From Prolixibacteraceae bacterium (GTDB lineage: Bacteria > Bacteroidota > Bacteroidia > Bacteroidales > Prolixibacteraceae), in assembly GCA_019459525.1 (NCBI GenBank), contig JAIBEY010000010.1:31806-95805 (forward strand): a stretch of 64,000 nt of DNA. The letters run 5' to 3'. Below the pieces are notes generated by a model. The model had not been told where the DNA came from and searched no databases. It saw nothing but the letters and a program-made list of their open reading frames with translations. Shown here in pieces: positions 27,652 to 36,126 of the stretch (position 1 is the first letter of the stretch; each line of letters begins with the position of its first letter). A program made the translations under genes and the position numbers.

Positions 27652-30288
27652 ATGACTGAAGAAAATATCAATAAAGACGAGTTTCAGAAAGAAGAAAAGA
27701 AGGATGGGATAGTCTATTTGTCTGGAATGTACCAGCAATGGTTTTTAGATTATGCCTCTTATGTTATCCTCGAACGTGCTGTGCCTTATGTCGAAGATGG
27801 CTTAAAGCCAGTTCAGCGGCGCATCCTTCATGCCATGAGCGTGATGGACGATGGTCGTTTCAATAAAGTGGCCAACGTCATCGGGCAAACCATGCAATAT
27901 CACCCGCACGGCGATGCTTCCATTGGCGATGCTTTGGTTCAGCTCGGGCAAAAAGAACTGTTGATCGATTGCCAGGGAAACTGGGGAAACCTGCTCACTG
28001 GCGATGGTGCTGCCGCTCCCCGTTATATTGAGGCGCGCCTCTCGAAATTTGCGCTCGACGTGGTTTTCAACCCTAAAACAACCAACTGGAAATTATCCTA
28101 CGACGGACGTAACCGCGAACCACTGGCGCTTCCGGTAAAGTTTCCGCTTTTATTGGCTCAGGGAGTCGAAGGTATCGCTGTGGGATTGGCATGTAAAATT
28201 CTTCCTCATAACTTTATCGAACTGATTGATGCTTCAATTGCTTATTTGCGAGGGGAAGATTTCGTGTTGTATCCTGATTTTCCTACGGGTGGATCGGGCG
28301 ATTTCTCCCGATACAACGACGGAATTCGCGGATCGTCGATTAAAGTCAGGGCTAAAATTGAGAAGAAGGACAGCAAGACGCTTGTTGTTACTGAAGTGCC
28401 GTTTGGACGGACTACAGCTTCGCTTATTGAATCGATCATCAAGGCCAACGATAAAGGCAAAATCAAAATCCGGAAAATCGATGATAATACATCCGACAAG
28501 GTGGAGATTCTGATTCATCTGGTTCCCGGAATGTCGTCCGATAAAACTATCGATGCCTTGTTTGCCTTCACCGATTGCGAGGTTTCCATTTCGCCCAACA
28601 GTTGTATTATCGAGCACGATAAACCGAAATTCATTGGCGTTAGCGAAATCCTGAGGATCAATACCGACCAAACGGTTGCGCTGCTGAAACTCGAACTTGA
28701 AATCAGGAAAGGAGAGTTGGAAGAGGCCTGGCATTTTTCGTCGCTCGAAAAAATATTTATCGAAGAACGTATTTATAAGGATAAGCAGTTTGAGGATTCG
28801 GCCAACATGGACGAGGCTGTGGATCATATTGATTTACGGTTGCTACCCTGGAAACCCAGACTAAAAAGAGAAGTTACCCGCGAAGATATCCTGAAGCTGA
28901 TGGAAATCCGCATGGCGCGAATCCTGAAATTCAATACCGACAAGGCGAATGATCATTTGCTGGCTATTGAAGCCGAGATTGAGGAAATTAACCACAAAAT
29001 CGAACACATCATTCCATTCACCATTGAGTGGTTCGAAAAACTTCGGACGAAATATGGCAAAGGTCGCGAACGCCGTACCGAAATCCGCAACTTTGAAAAC
29101 ATTGTAGCCTCGAAAGTGGTGATTGCCAACGAAAAACTATATGTTGACCGAATTGAAGGTTTTGTGGGTACCAGCCTCAAAAAAGCGGAATACATTTGCG
29201 ATTGTTCGGATATGGACGATGTGATTGTATTCAGAAAGGACGGTACTTATGTGGTATCCAAAGTTTCTGAAAAAGCATTTATTGGTAAAAATATTTTGCA
29301 CATCGCCATTTTCAAGAAAAACGACACCCGTACTATTTACAATGTGGTGTACCGCGATGGTAAAAACGGTTTTGTTTACATGAAACGGTTTGCGGTTACC
29401 GGTGTAACACGCGATAAAGAATACGATATTACACAAGGAACACCGGGCTCGCGAATCATGTATTTCAGCGAAAACCCGAATGGTGAAGCCGAAGTGCTGA
29501 GGGTTACGCTAAAGCCAAAACCAAGGATCAAAAAGCTCATCTTTGAAGTCGATTTCAGTGAGCTGGCCATTAAAGGCCGTGCATCGATGGGTAACATCCT
29601 GACCAAGTTTGAAATCCATAAAATAGCGCTCAAAGAAAAGGGCGTTTCAACTTTAGGTGGCCGAAAAATCTGGTTCGACGAAGATGTGCGGAGGCTTAAT
29701 TCCGATAACCGTGGCAAGTACCTTGGTGAGTTTACCGGCGACGATATGATTTTCGTGATTTATAAAACCGGTGAATACCTGATCTGTAATTTTGATTTAT
29801 CGAACCATTTCAATGATGGGATATTGCTGATTGAAAAGTTCAATCCCGGGAAAGTGCTTACTGCTGTATATTTTGATGCAGAGCAAGGCTATTATTACGT
29901 AAAACGTTTCCAGATTGACGAATCGCAGAAGGAAGCCGGTTTTATTGGCGAATTCCCTGAAAACCGTTTGATTAGTTTTACCTGGGTTGGCCATCCGCGC
30001 CTTGAACTTCAGTTTGGAGGTAAAAATGAAGGCCGTGAGCCGGAAATTGTAGATGTGGATGAATTTATCGGCATCAAATCGTACAAGGCAAAAGGGAAAC
30101 GACTTTCCATCTACGAAATCAGCCAGATCAATGAACTTGAGCCTACTGTTGTTGATGAAGAAGTTGAGGAACTTCCGGCTGAAGAACCGAGTCATGAGAT
30201 TGTAATTCCGGATATTGAAGATGTTTTGTTTGGCAATAAACCCACAGAAGGAGAAGATCCACCCAACCAAATGACGCTCGAATTTTAA
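27652..30288 (+). CDS. parC: DNA topoisomerase IV subunit A (cleavage subunit)
   Basis: DNA-cleaving subunit paired with parE 90 bp upstream. The 878-residue protein has the winged-helix/tower core starting at about residue 20, the quinolone-pocket segment YHPHGDASIGDALVQLG (about 83-99) and the active-site tyrosine in AAPRYIEARLS (Y125). A coiled-coil tower region is followed by a beta-pinwheel C-terminal domain (about 530-820) and a strongly acidic tail ending MTLEF. ATG at 27652 preferred over a TTG 15 bp upstream. Bacteroidetes ParC is often labelled GyrA-like; the pairing settles it. Confidence 0.93.
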   Translation: MTEENINKDEFQKEEKKDGIVYLSGMYQQWFLDYASYVILERAVPYVEDGLKPVQRRILHAMSVMDDGRFNKVANVIGQTMQYHPHGDASIGDALVQLGQKELLIDCQGNWGNLLTGDGAAAPRYIEARLSKFALDVVFNPKTTNWKLSYDGRNREPLALPVKFPLLLAQGVEGIAVGLACKILPHNFIELIDASIAYLRGEDFVLYPDFPTGGSGDFSRYNDGIRGSSIKVRAKIEKKDSKTLVVTEVPFGRTTASLIESIIKANDKGKIKIRKIDDNTSDKVEILIHLVPGMSSDKTIDALFAFTDCEVSISPNSCIIEHDKPKFIGVSEILRINTDQTVALLKLELEIRKGELEEAWHFSSLEKIFIEERIYKDKQFEDSANMDEAVDHIDLRLLPWKPRLKREVTREDILKLMEIRMARILKFNTDKANDHLLAIEAEIEEINHKIEHIIPFTIEWFEKLRTKYGKGRERRTEIRNFENIVASKVVIANEKLYVDRIEGFVGTSLKKAEYICDCSDMDDVIVFRKDGTYVVSKVSEKAFIGKNILHIAIFKKNDTRTIYNVVYRDGKNGFVYMKRFAVTGVTRDKEYDITQGTPGSRIMYFSENPNGEAEVLRVTLKPKPRIKKLIFEVDFSELAIKGRASMGNILTKFEIHKIALKEKGVSTLGGRKIWFDEDVRRLNSDNRGKYLGEFTGDDMIFVIYKTGEYLICNFDLSNHFNDGILLIEKFNPGKVLTAVYFDAEQGYYYVKRFQIDESQKEAGFIGEFPENRLISFTWVGHPRLELQFGGKNEGREPEIVDVDEFIGIKSYKAKGKRLSIYEISQINELEPTVVDEEVEELPAEEPSHEIVIPDIEDVLFGNKPTEGEDPPNQMTLEF

Positions 30289-30333
30289 CCGGTAATTTTT
30301 GCCTGTTTTTACGTTTTACTTTTACCTTGATTT

Positions 30334-30843
30334 ATGCGAATATTCCTGATTGGATTTATGGGCTGTGGAAAATCGACGATGGGACGTGCGTTATCGACTT
30401 CATTAAACCTGATGTTTATTGATCTGGATACTTTTCTGGAGGAACGTTATTTTAAAAGCATTCCCCAGATTTTCGCAGAAGAAGGGGAGGAAAGTTTCAG
30501 GCGGAAGGAGCGCAAGGTGCTCGAAGAAGTTGCGGCTTTCGATAATGTTATTGTTGCAACAGGCGGGGGTGCCCCATGTTTCTTTGATAATATGGAACTG
30601 ATGAATAATTCAGGATTTTGCATTTTTTTAGATGTTGAGATTGATTCTTTAGTAACCCGGCTTCTTCGTGCTAAAACCGAACGTCCATTAATTAAAGGCA
30701 AATCGCCCGATGAACTGCGCCTTTTTATTGAAGGGATGATGCAAAAAAGACGACCATTTTACGAAAAAGCCCGCCATATTTTAAAGGGAAAAGATATTCT
30801 TCCGGAGCAGGTTCTGGAATTGGTCCGATTAGAGAACAAATAG
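30334..30843 (+). CDS. aroK: Shikimate kinase
   Basis: Phosphorylates shikimate at the 3-hydroxyl in aromatic amino-acid and chorismate synthesis. The 169-residue protein has the P-loop GFMGCGKST (about residues 7-15), the substrate aspartates in FIDLDTFLEER, the ATGGGAPC loop and the lid arginines in LRAKTERPLIKG. Normal length for the family. Lies 45 bp after parC and 46 bp before the YycJ-like gene on the same strand. Confidence 0.95.
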   Translation: MRIFLIGFMGCGKSTMGRALSTSLNLMFIDLDTFLEERYFKSIPQIFAEEGEESFRRKERKVLEEVAAFDNVIVATGGGAPCFFDNMELMNNSGFCIFLDVEIDSLVTRLLRAKTERPLIKGKSPDELRLFIEGMMQKRRPFYEKARHILKGKDILPEQVLELVRLENK

Positions 30844-30889
30844 CTTTACTACACGTTAACGTTTTTCGGAAATCAATTAAAATGGTATC

Positions 30890-31651
30890 ATGATCGAAAT
30901 TTGTGCCTTGGCTTCTGGCAGTAATGGAAACTGCTATTATATTGGCAACGAGCGTGATGCTGTGTTGGTTGATGCAGGTGTTTCGGCCAGGCAAATTCTT
31001 ATGCGAATGAACGATGCCGGATTGGATGCTTCAAAAATCAGGGGGATTTTTATTAGCCACGAGCATACCGATCACGTTAGTGGCATTCGGGTTCTGGTTA
31101 AACGCCTCGGAGTGCAGGCATGGTTTAGCCAGGGAACATTTGATGCTTTGAGAGAAACCGAGCGACCCGAATTGTTCGGATTTTTTAAGCCTGGAAAATC
31201 GATGCAGCTTGGTTCATTTACGATTCACCCTTTCCTGAAAAATCATGATGCTGCGGAACCTTGTTCGTTTCGGATTGAACACGACGATTGGCACATTGGC
31301 GTGTTTACCGATATTGGCGAAGCCTGTGAGCAGGTCAGGTATCATTTACGAAAATGCCATGCCCTGTTCCTCGAAACCAATTACGATGAAAAAATGTTGT
31401 GGGAAGGTTCGTATCCTTATCTGCTCAAACGCAGGGTGGCTTCTTCGCAGGGTCACCTTTCAAACGATCAGGCTTTTGAATTAATTCGTGAGCACGCCGG
31501 TCCTGAATTGGTGCATGTTTTTTTGAGTCATTTGTCGGGCGAAAATAACCGGCCCGAACTGGCTGCCGAGCGGTTTATAACATTGACAGAGCGGTTTGAA
31601 GTAAAACTCACTTCGCGTCATACGTTTAGTGAATTGTGCCGGTTGAGGTAA
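30890..31651 (+). CDS. Metallo-beta-lactamase-fold hydrolase, YycJ/WalJ-like
   Basis: A 253-residue cytoplasmic hydrolase with the binuclear-metal motif SHEHTDHVSG (HxHxDH) and the family N-terminus ALASGSNGNCYYIGN, as in YycJ/WalJ, linked in Bacillus to 5'-3' DNA exonuclease activity and cell-wall/division control. Further metal ligands are seen in FLKNHDAAEPCSF, VFTDIG and SHLSGENN. Ends just before a bidirectional hairpin shared with the convergent cold-shock gene. Molecular function in this organism is not established by sequence. Confidence 0.87.
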   Translation: MIEICALASGSNGNCYYIGNERDAVLVDAGVSARQILMRMNDAGLDASKIRGIFISHEHTDHVSGIRVLVKRLGVQAWFSQGTFDALRETERPELFGFFKPGKSMQLGSFTIHPFLKNHDAAEPCSFRIEHDDWHIGVFTDIGEACEQVRYHLRKCHALFLETNYDEKMLWEGSYPYLLKRRVASSQGHLSNDQAFELIREHAGPELVHVFLSHLSGENNRPELAAERFITLTERFEVKLTSRHTFSELCRLR

Positions 31652-31658
31652 AAAAGAA

Positions 31659-31683
31659 AAGCCCTGCAAATAGTGCAGGGCTT
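31659..31683 (-). terminator. Hairpin terminator between yycJ-like and cold-shock genes
   Basis: Perfect 10-bp inverted repeat, AAGCCCTGCA and TGCAGGGCTT, with a 5-nt loop. On the minus strand it is followed by TTCTTTTTT, making it a good terminator for the cold-shock gene; on the plus strand it is followed by CGTCTTTAAA, which is weaker. It serves convergent genes. Confidence 0.85.
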
Positions 31684-31713
31684 CGTCTTTAAATCTTAAA
31701 AATATTAGACTAC

Positions 31714-31905
31714 TTATGCTAGTTTAACATTTACTGCGTTTAATCCTTTTCTTCCTTCTTGAAGTTCGTAAGTTACTTCATCGTCTTCTCTGATTTGGTC
31801 AACCAAACCTGAAACGTGAACGAAGTATTCTTTATCAGATTCACTGTCTTTAATAAAACCGAATCCTTTAGATTCGTTGAAAAATTTAACTTTACCTGTT
31901 TTCAT
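31714..31905 (-). CDS. Cold-shock domain protein (CspA family)
   Basis: A 63-residue single cold-shock domain that binds single-stranded RNA and DNA and melts mRNA structure. RNP1 is KGFGFIKD and RNP2 is YFVHVSGL, where many family members have a second aromatic (FVHFS). Ends GLNAVNVKLA as usual. Has its own -7 promoter box upstream and a strong terminator downstream, so it is monocistronic. No long structured leader like that of E. coli cspA is visible: the predicted leader is only about 25 nt. Confidence 0.95.
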   Translation of the reverse strand: MKTGKVKFFNESKGFGFIKDSESDKEYFVHVSGLVDQIREDDEVTYELQEGRKGLNAVNVKLA

Positions 31906-31936
31906 AATAATTAATAAAAAAATTGAAATATTGCTG

Positions 31937-31944
31937 CAAATATA
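31937..31944 (-). promoter_or_regulatory. Bacteroidetes -7 promoter box for the cold-shock gene
   Basis: Minus-strand TATATTTG, an exact TAnnTTTG match, 31 bp before the ATG. A TTTG lies 14 nt further upstream, closer than the usual 19-21 nt. Confidence 0.5.
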
Positions 31945-32056
31945 ATGAAATTAGTATGCAAACATTAAAGAGTGTTAAAAAAATGCTGATTTTGAATAAA
32001 ATAAATCAATTGTTTCTGCGTTGCAAATGAGCTTGCGCTTCGAATAATCGAGACGG

Positions 32057-33211
32057 TTAAAGATTATCTGAGAAAATCTCTTTCACCGGGCCGCGCATAT
32101 TGTATGCCGACGCCATCACCTGCCCGTATGCACCGGCAGTTCTTATGGCCAGAATATCGCCACGCTGCGAGGCATTTACCTGGATCCCTTTGGCAAAAAC
32201 ATCTGTCGATTCGCAGATGGGGCCAACCACATCATATTTTGCTTCTGCTTGTTTTGAAGTTAAGCTAACGATTTGGTGATGAGCTTTGTATAGCATAGGG
32301 CGTATCAGTTCAGTCATTCCACCGTCAACAATCAGGAATTGAGTTTCCATACCCTGTTTCACGTACAAAACCCTGGTTATAAACTGACCGCACTGGCCAA
32401 CCAGCGAGCGTCCCAATTCAAAATGTAACTGCTGACCCGGTTTCAGTTTGATATGGTCGTTGAATGCTTTGAAATAGGCTTTGAAGTTTGGTATAGATTC
32501 ATTCTTCGGATCGGTATAATTGATTCCCAAACCGCCGCCAACATTGATATGTTCGAGATAAAGCCCATTTTTGTCGAACCAGGAAGTGATTGCATTGACC
32601 TTCAGGCTTAGTGTTTCGAAAATGGAAATGTCGGTAATTTGTGATCCGATATGGAAATGAATTCCTTTCAGTTGAATGTTGGGAAGTGTGCGCATCAGCT
32701 GGCCAACTTCGTCAAAATCGCGGTAGCTGATTCCAAATTTGTTGTCTTTCAGTCCGGTGGTAATATATTCGTGCGTTTTTGGGTCAACATCCGGATTAAT
32801 GCGCAAAGCTACAGGTGCTATTTTCCCCATTCGGCCGGCAATTTCGTTGATTACTTCAATTTCCGGAATCGATTCGCAGTTAAAGCTGAAAATGTTGTTT
32901 TCAAGAGCTGTTTCGATTTCGCGATCTGACTTACCGACACCGGCGAATGCGATTTTTGACGAAGGAAAACCTGCAGCAATGCATTTGCTGATTTCGTTTC
33001 CACTTACACAATCGGCGCCAAAACCTGCATCAATCATGGCTTTTATAACCGGATCGCAATTGTTTGCTTTAAGTGCATAATGTACTTCGAATCCGTACTG
33101 CGAACTCTCAGCTTTTGCGGTTTCAATGGTTTTGCGCAATAAATTCATATCATAGAAATAGAACGGGGTTTCCATTTTGCGAAACTGTTCAATGAATCTG
33201 GGCTCAATCAT
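32057..33211 (-). CDS. lysA: Diaminopimelate decarboxylase
   Basis: PLP enzyme that decarboxylates meso-diaminopimelate to L-lysine, the last step of lysine synthesis. The 384-residue protein has the alanine-racemase-like barrel with the PLP lysine in VHYALKANN, the HFHIGSQI segment, the phosphate-binding GGGLGI loop and the C-terminal-domain motif GPICESTDVF (usual form CESGD). Lies 101 bp downstream of lysC on the same strand, separated by a strong terminator-like hairpin, so expression may depend on read-through or on a promoter I could not identify. Confidence 0.95.
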   Translation of the reverse strand: MIEPRFIEQFRKMETPFYFYDMNLLRKTIETAKAESSQYGFEVHYALKANNCDPVIKAMIDAGFGADCVSGNEISKCIAAGFPSSKIAFAGVGKSDREIETALENNIFSFNCESIPEIEVINEIAGRMGKIAPVALRINPDVDPKTHEYITTGLKDNKFGISYRDFDEVGQLMRTLPNIQLKGIHFHIGSQITDISIFETLSLKVNAITSWFDKNGLYLEHINVGGGLGINYTDPKNESIPNFKAYFKAFNDHIKLKPGQQLHFELGRSLVGQCGQFITRVLYVKQGMETQFLIVDGGMTELIRPMLYKAHHQIVSLTSKQAEAKYDVVGPICESTDVFAKGIQVNASQRGDILAIRTAGAYGQVMASAYNMRGPVKEIFSDNL

Positions 33212-33253
33212 GATAATCTGTTTTGATTAGTTTTAGGCAATGTGTTAAAAAAG

Positions 33254-33291
33254 AAAAGCTTCTGGCTACGAATAGCAACCAGAAGCTTTTT
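33254..33291 (-). terminator. Hairpin terminator between lysC and lysA
   Basis: Perfect 12-bp arms, AAAAGCTTCTGG and CCAGAAGCTTTT, around a 13-nt loop. On the minus strand it is followed by CTTTTTTAACAC. It lies 22 bp after the lysC stop and 42 bp before the lysA ATG. Confidence 0.85.
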
Positions 33292-33312
33292 CTGAAGCCA
33301 AAGTGGCTATTT

Positions 33313-34629
33313 TTAGGCGTTCAGCAAATTGTTGCTTAATGCCTGAAGTGTCTGTTTTTTAAGCTCCGTTTTTACGAGTACCGAAATATTGTGACGGCTA
33401 CCTCCATAAGAAATCATTCGGATTGGAATTTCCTTTAGCGCTGAAAAAACGTTGGCGGCAAAACCAGTTTCTTCGGCAATCAGGTCTCCAACAATACAGG
33501 CAATTGTCAAATCAGAGTCAACTTCCACTTCGCCGTATTCTTTGAGTTCCGACACAATTTCGTTCAGATGTTTGGTGTTATCAATGGTAAGCGAAACCGC
33601 AACTTCAGAAGTTGAAATCATATCGATAGGAGTTTTGAAAAACTCGAAAATTTCAAAAATGTTTTTCAGGAAGCCATAGGCATTTAACATCCGGTATGAG
33701 CGGATTTTTATAGCAGTAATGCCATCTTTTGCGGCAACGGCCTTAATTCCGTGGCTGCTCGATTCTGCTGTAATTAATGTTCCTGAATCGCTCGGGTTCA
33801 TGGTGTTTTTCAGGCGAACTGGTATGTTTTGCAGCTTTGCCGGAAGAACGGTTTGCGGGTGGAGAATTTTAGCTCCGAAATACGCCAGCTCAGCAGCTTC
33901 GTCGAACGAAAGCTGATCAATCTTTTGGGTATTTTCAACAAAGCGGGGGTCGTTGTTGTGGAATCCGTCAATGTCAGTCCATATTTCAACTTCTTCCGAA
34001 TCAATGGCTGCACCAATTAATGTGGCAGTGTAATCACTTCCTCCGCGTTGCAGGTTATCGATGTTTCCATCGGCATTACGGCAAATAAATCCTTGCGTGA
34101 TGTAATAATCAGCCTCTCCTGAATTTGCTAAAACTTTAGCAATATTTTCGCGGATGAAATAGGAATCTGCAGCTTTATCGCTGTCAATTTTCATGAAGTC
34201 TAAAGCCGGAAGGTAAATTGTTTTGTGTCCGTTTTCGAGCATCAATTCGGCAAAAAGAGCTGTTGACAGCAATTCGCCCTGAGCCACAATCGCGTTTTCG
34301 CCAATCTCACTAAATTCACCCGAAGTGAATGATTTAATAGTCTGGAAAATATCAGCAATAATCGTTTTGCCTTTTTCTTTCTTTTCCGCAGTTGTATATA
34401 AGTCGTTGACTACTTTGTAGTACTTCTGCTCCAATTGACTGATGACTTGCCTGGCAGAGTCCTTGTTCTTCTTCTGAAGGTAGTTGGCAATTTCAACCAG
34501 TGAGTTTGTGGTGCCCGACATGGCCGACAAAACAACTAATTTTTGATTCCCATCGGTAATCAGCTGCATTACAGCACGCATATTTTCTACCGATCCTACG
34601 GAGGTTCCTCCAAATTTTAATACTTTCAT
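33313..34629 (-). CDS. lysC: Aspartate kinase
   Basis: Phosphorylates aspartate, the first step toward lysine, threonine and methionine. The 438-residue protein is monofunctional: kinase domain starting MKVLKFGGTSVGS, with QRGGSDYTATLIGAAI and WTDIDGFHNNDPR, then two ACT domains (about residues 300-438) that should mediate feedback inhibition. No homoserine dehydrogenase domain is attached, although Bacteroidetes often also carry a ThrA-type fusion elsewhere. Followed by a strong terminator, then lysA. Confidence 0.95.
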   Translation of the reverse strand: MKVLKFGGTSVGSVENMRAVMQLITDGNQKLVVLSAMSGTTNSLVEIANYLQKKNKDSARQVISQLEQKYYKVVNDLYTTAEKKEKGKTIIADIFQTIKSFTSGEFSEIGENAIVAQGELLSTALFAELMLENGHKTIYLPALDFMKIDSDKAADSYFIRENIAKVLANSGEADYYITQGFICRNADGNIDNLQRGGSDYTATLIGAAIDSEEVEIWTDIDGFHNNDPRFVENTQKIDQLSFDEAAELAYFGAKILHPQTVLPAKLQNIPVRLKNTMNPSDSGTLITAESSSHGIKAVAAKDGITAIKIRSYRMLNAYGFLKNIFEIFEFFKTPIDMISTSEVAVSLTIDNTKHLNEIVSELKEYGEVEVDSDLTIACIVGDLIAEETGFAANVFSALKEIPIRMISYGGSRHNISVLVKTELKKQTLQALSNNLLNA

Positions 34630-35143
34630 TCGAAAATAGTAGTGTTAATAAATTGAATATCTGTGTGTTCTGGTGGAATTCTTTATGCTGTAAAATTCCT
34701 GCTTCGAACTATATTTCTCATTCATTTTCGAACAGCAACCAGCCCAATTGAATCGGGGGCATGTTCGTTTTATAATAAAACTCTTTATTTAAAAGGAGTT
34801 AAGTCTTAGTATATAAGCATGACAAAGATGTAAATTATTTTTGAAATCGAAGACTTGATTTACAAATTGGAAGTAAAAAATGGATTTTATTTAAGAATTC
34901 GTCTTTTTTGTAGGTTTAATGGTATTGTATTCTTACGATTTATAAGTAGCTGCTCCTTTTCTCTTATTTATATCGTTGTAGGTGAATTTTAATATTTTTT
35001 GTTTTTCAGGTAGGGTATTTTTCGTTTCATGACTATATAGACTAACGAAGATGAAAATATCGGAATGATTACCTGTCTTTCCGGTAAGCTAAATCCTGGT
35101 GGTGAAATCGAATTTTGATACTAATAATTAAAACAGAAAAGTC
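34630..35143. other. Divergent intergenic region between lysC and the DUF4382 lipoprotein gene
   Basis: About 510 AT-rich bases. Minus-strand CATCTTTG near 34815-34825 is a 7/8 match to the -7 consensus and could drive lysC. A weak inverted repeat AACTC/GAGTT surrounds 34780-34800. I see no convincing plus-strand promoter, RNA gene or reading frame. It is long enough to hold leader RNA for lysC, but I cannot identify a lysine riboswitch. Confidence 0.45.
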
Positions 35144-36016
35144 ATGAAAAATTTATTTAGAAGTGGATTGATGTTATTAGCAGGCATTTTGATCCTGGCA
35201 ACATCATGTAATCAAATTAATGATTCGGAAAATGACGGAAAAGGAAGGGTTGTTTTGACATTGACCGACGCCCCTTTCCCGGTGAGTTTGGTCGATCAGG
35301 CCCTGGTTACTATTGATAAGATCGAAATACGGTCGGTTGCACCTGAAGAAGCAACAGAAGCGGAAGCCGATTACGCCTCACTTTACACCGTTTTATACGA
35401 AGGTGAAGGAAAAGAATTTGATTTGCTCGATTTGCAAAACGGTATCACCGCAGAACTGTTGAGCATGGATCTTGAAGTTGGCTCGTATGATCTGATCAGG
35501 ATGCATGTTACAGATGCCACTGTAGTTTTGAAAAGTGGAGCTAGTTTCGATTTGAAGGTTCCAAGCGGTTCGTCCAGTGGCCTGAAAATTAAAGTATCTC
35601 CTGAATTGGTTATTGAAGAAGGTGTTGAGAGCGAAGTTGTACTCGATTTTGATGTGAGCAAATCGTTTATTGTTCAGGGAAATTCGAAAAAGGCCGATGG
35701 AATAAAAGGATTTATTTTCAAACCGGTACTTCGCGCCATGTGTCAGAAATATAGCGGGAGTATTGCCGGAATCGTATCGGAGAATGCTACAACCCCAATT
35801 GCTGAAGCACATGTACAAATCTTCAGTGCCGACACTGTTTATAGTTCGGCTTTGACGGATGCAACCGGAGCTTATGCTTTAATCGGCCTTCCGGCAGGAA
35901 CTTACAAGATGGTTTGCGAAAAGGACGGTTATACGGCAGTTACAGTTGATCAGGTAATTGTGAAAGCAAGAGAAAAAACGGTTCAAGACTTTACGCTCGC
36001 CAAAACCAATCCATAA
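35144..36016 (+). CDS. DUF4382 lipoprotein with carboxypeptidase-regulatory-like domain
   Basis: A 290-residue predicted lipoprotein. The signal peptide ends in the lipobox ILATSC with the lipidated cysteine near residue 22. Residues about 33-200 match the DUF4382 pattern (GRVVLTLTDAPFPVSLVDQA, then VDIKIEI-like strands and FIVQGNSKKADGIKGFIFKP). A C-terminal carboxypeptidase-regulatory-like beta domain follows (about 205-286, GSIAGIVSENATTPIAEAHV, GTYKMVCEKDGY). Function unknown; exposure on the membrane surface is inferred. Monocistronic, ending at a strong terminator; the TonB-receptor operon converges on it. Confidence 0.85.
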   Translation: MKNLFRSGLMLLAGILILATSCNQINDSENDGKGRVVLTLTDAPFPVSLVDQALVTIDKIEIRSVAPEEATEAEADYASLYTVLYEGEGKEFDLLDLQNGITAELLSMDLEVGSYDLIRMHVTDATVVLKSGASFDLKVPSGSSSGLKIKVSPELVIEEGVESEVVLDFDVSKSFIVQGNSKKADGIKGFIFKPVLRAMCQKYSGSIAGIVSENATTPIAEAHVQIFSADTVYSSALTDATGAYALIGLPAGTYKMVCEKDGYTAVTVDQVIVKAREKTVQDFTLAKTNP

Positions 36017-36069
36017 AAACCGGGATTTTTTCTCCGGAAAGGTTCAACGCAAATAGCTTATTTGATTGG

Positions 36070-36103
36070 AAAGCTGTCGCCCACAAAAGGTGACAGCTTT
36101 TTT
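36070..36103 (+). terminator. Rho-independent terminator after the DUF4382 gene
   Basis: Arms AAGCTGTC and GACAGCTT extended by CC/GG pairs, followed by TTTTTTA on the plus strand. It lies 54 bp after the DUF4382 stop and 24 bp before the end of the convergent TonB-receptor gene. Confidence 0.85.
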
Positions 36104-36126
36104 ATGTGTAATGAGTTTGTGCACAG

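Noticed and set aside
28234..28827. 197-codon minus-strand frame inside parC
   Set aside because: Antisense to a conserved essential gene, composition unlike a folded protein, no start signal.
34630..35143. Lysine riboswitch upstream of lysC
   Set aside because: The region is AT-rich and I could not find the conserved lysine-box helices; only weak short inverted repeats are present.
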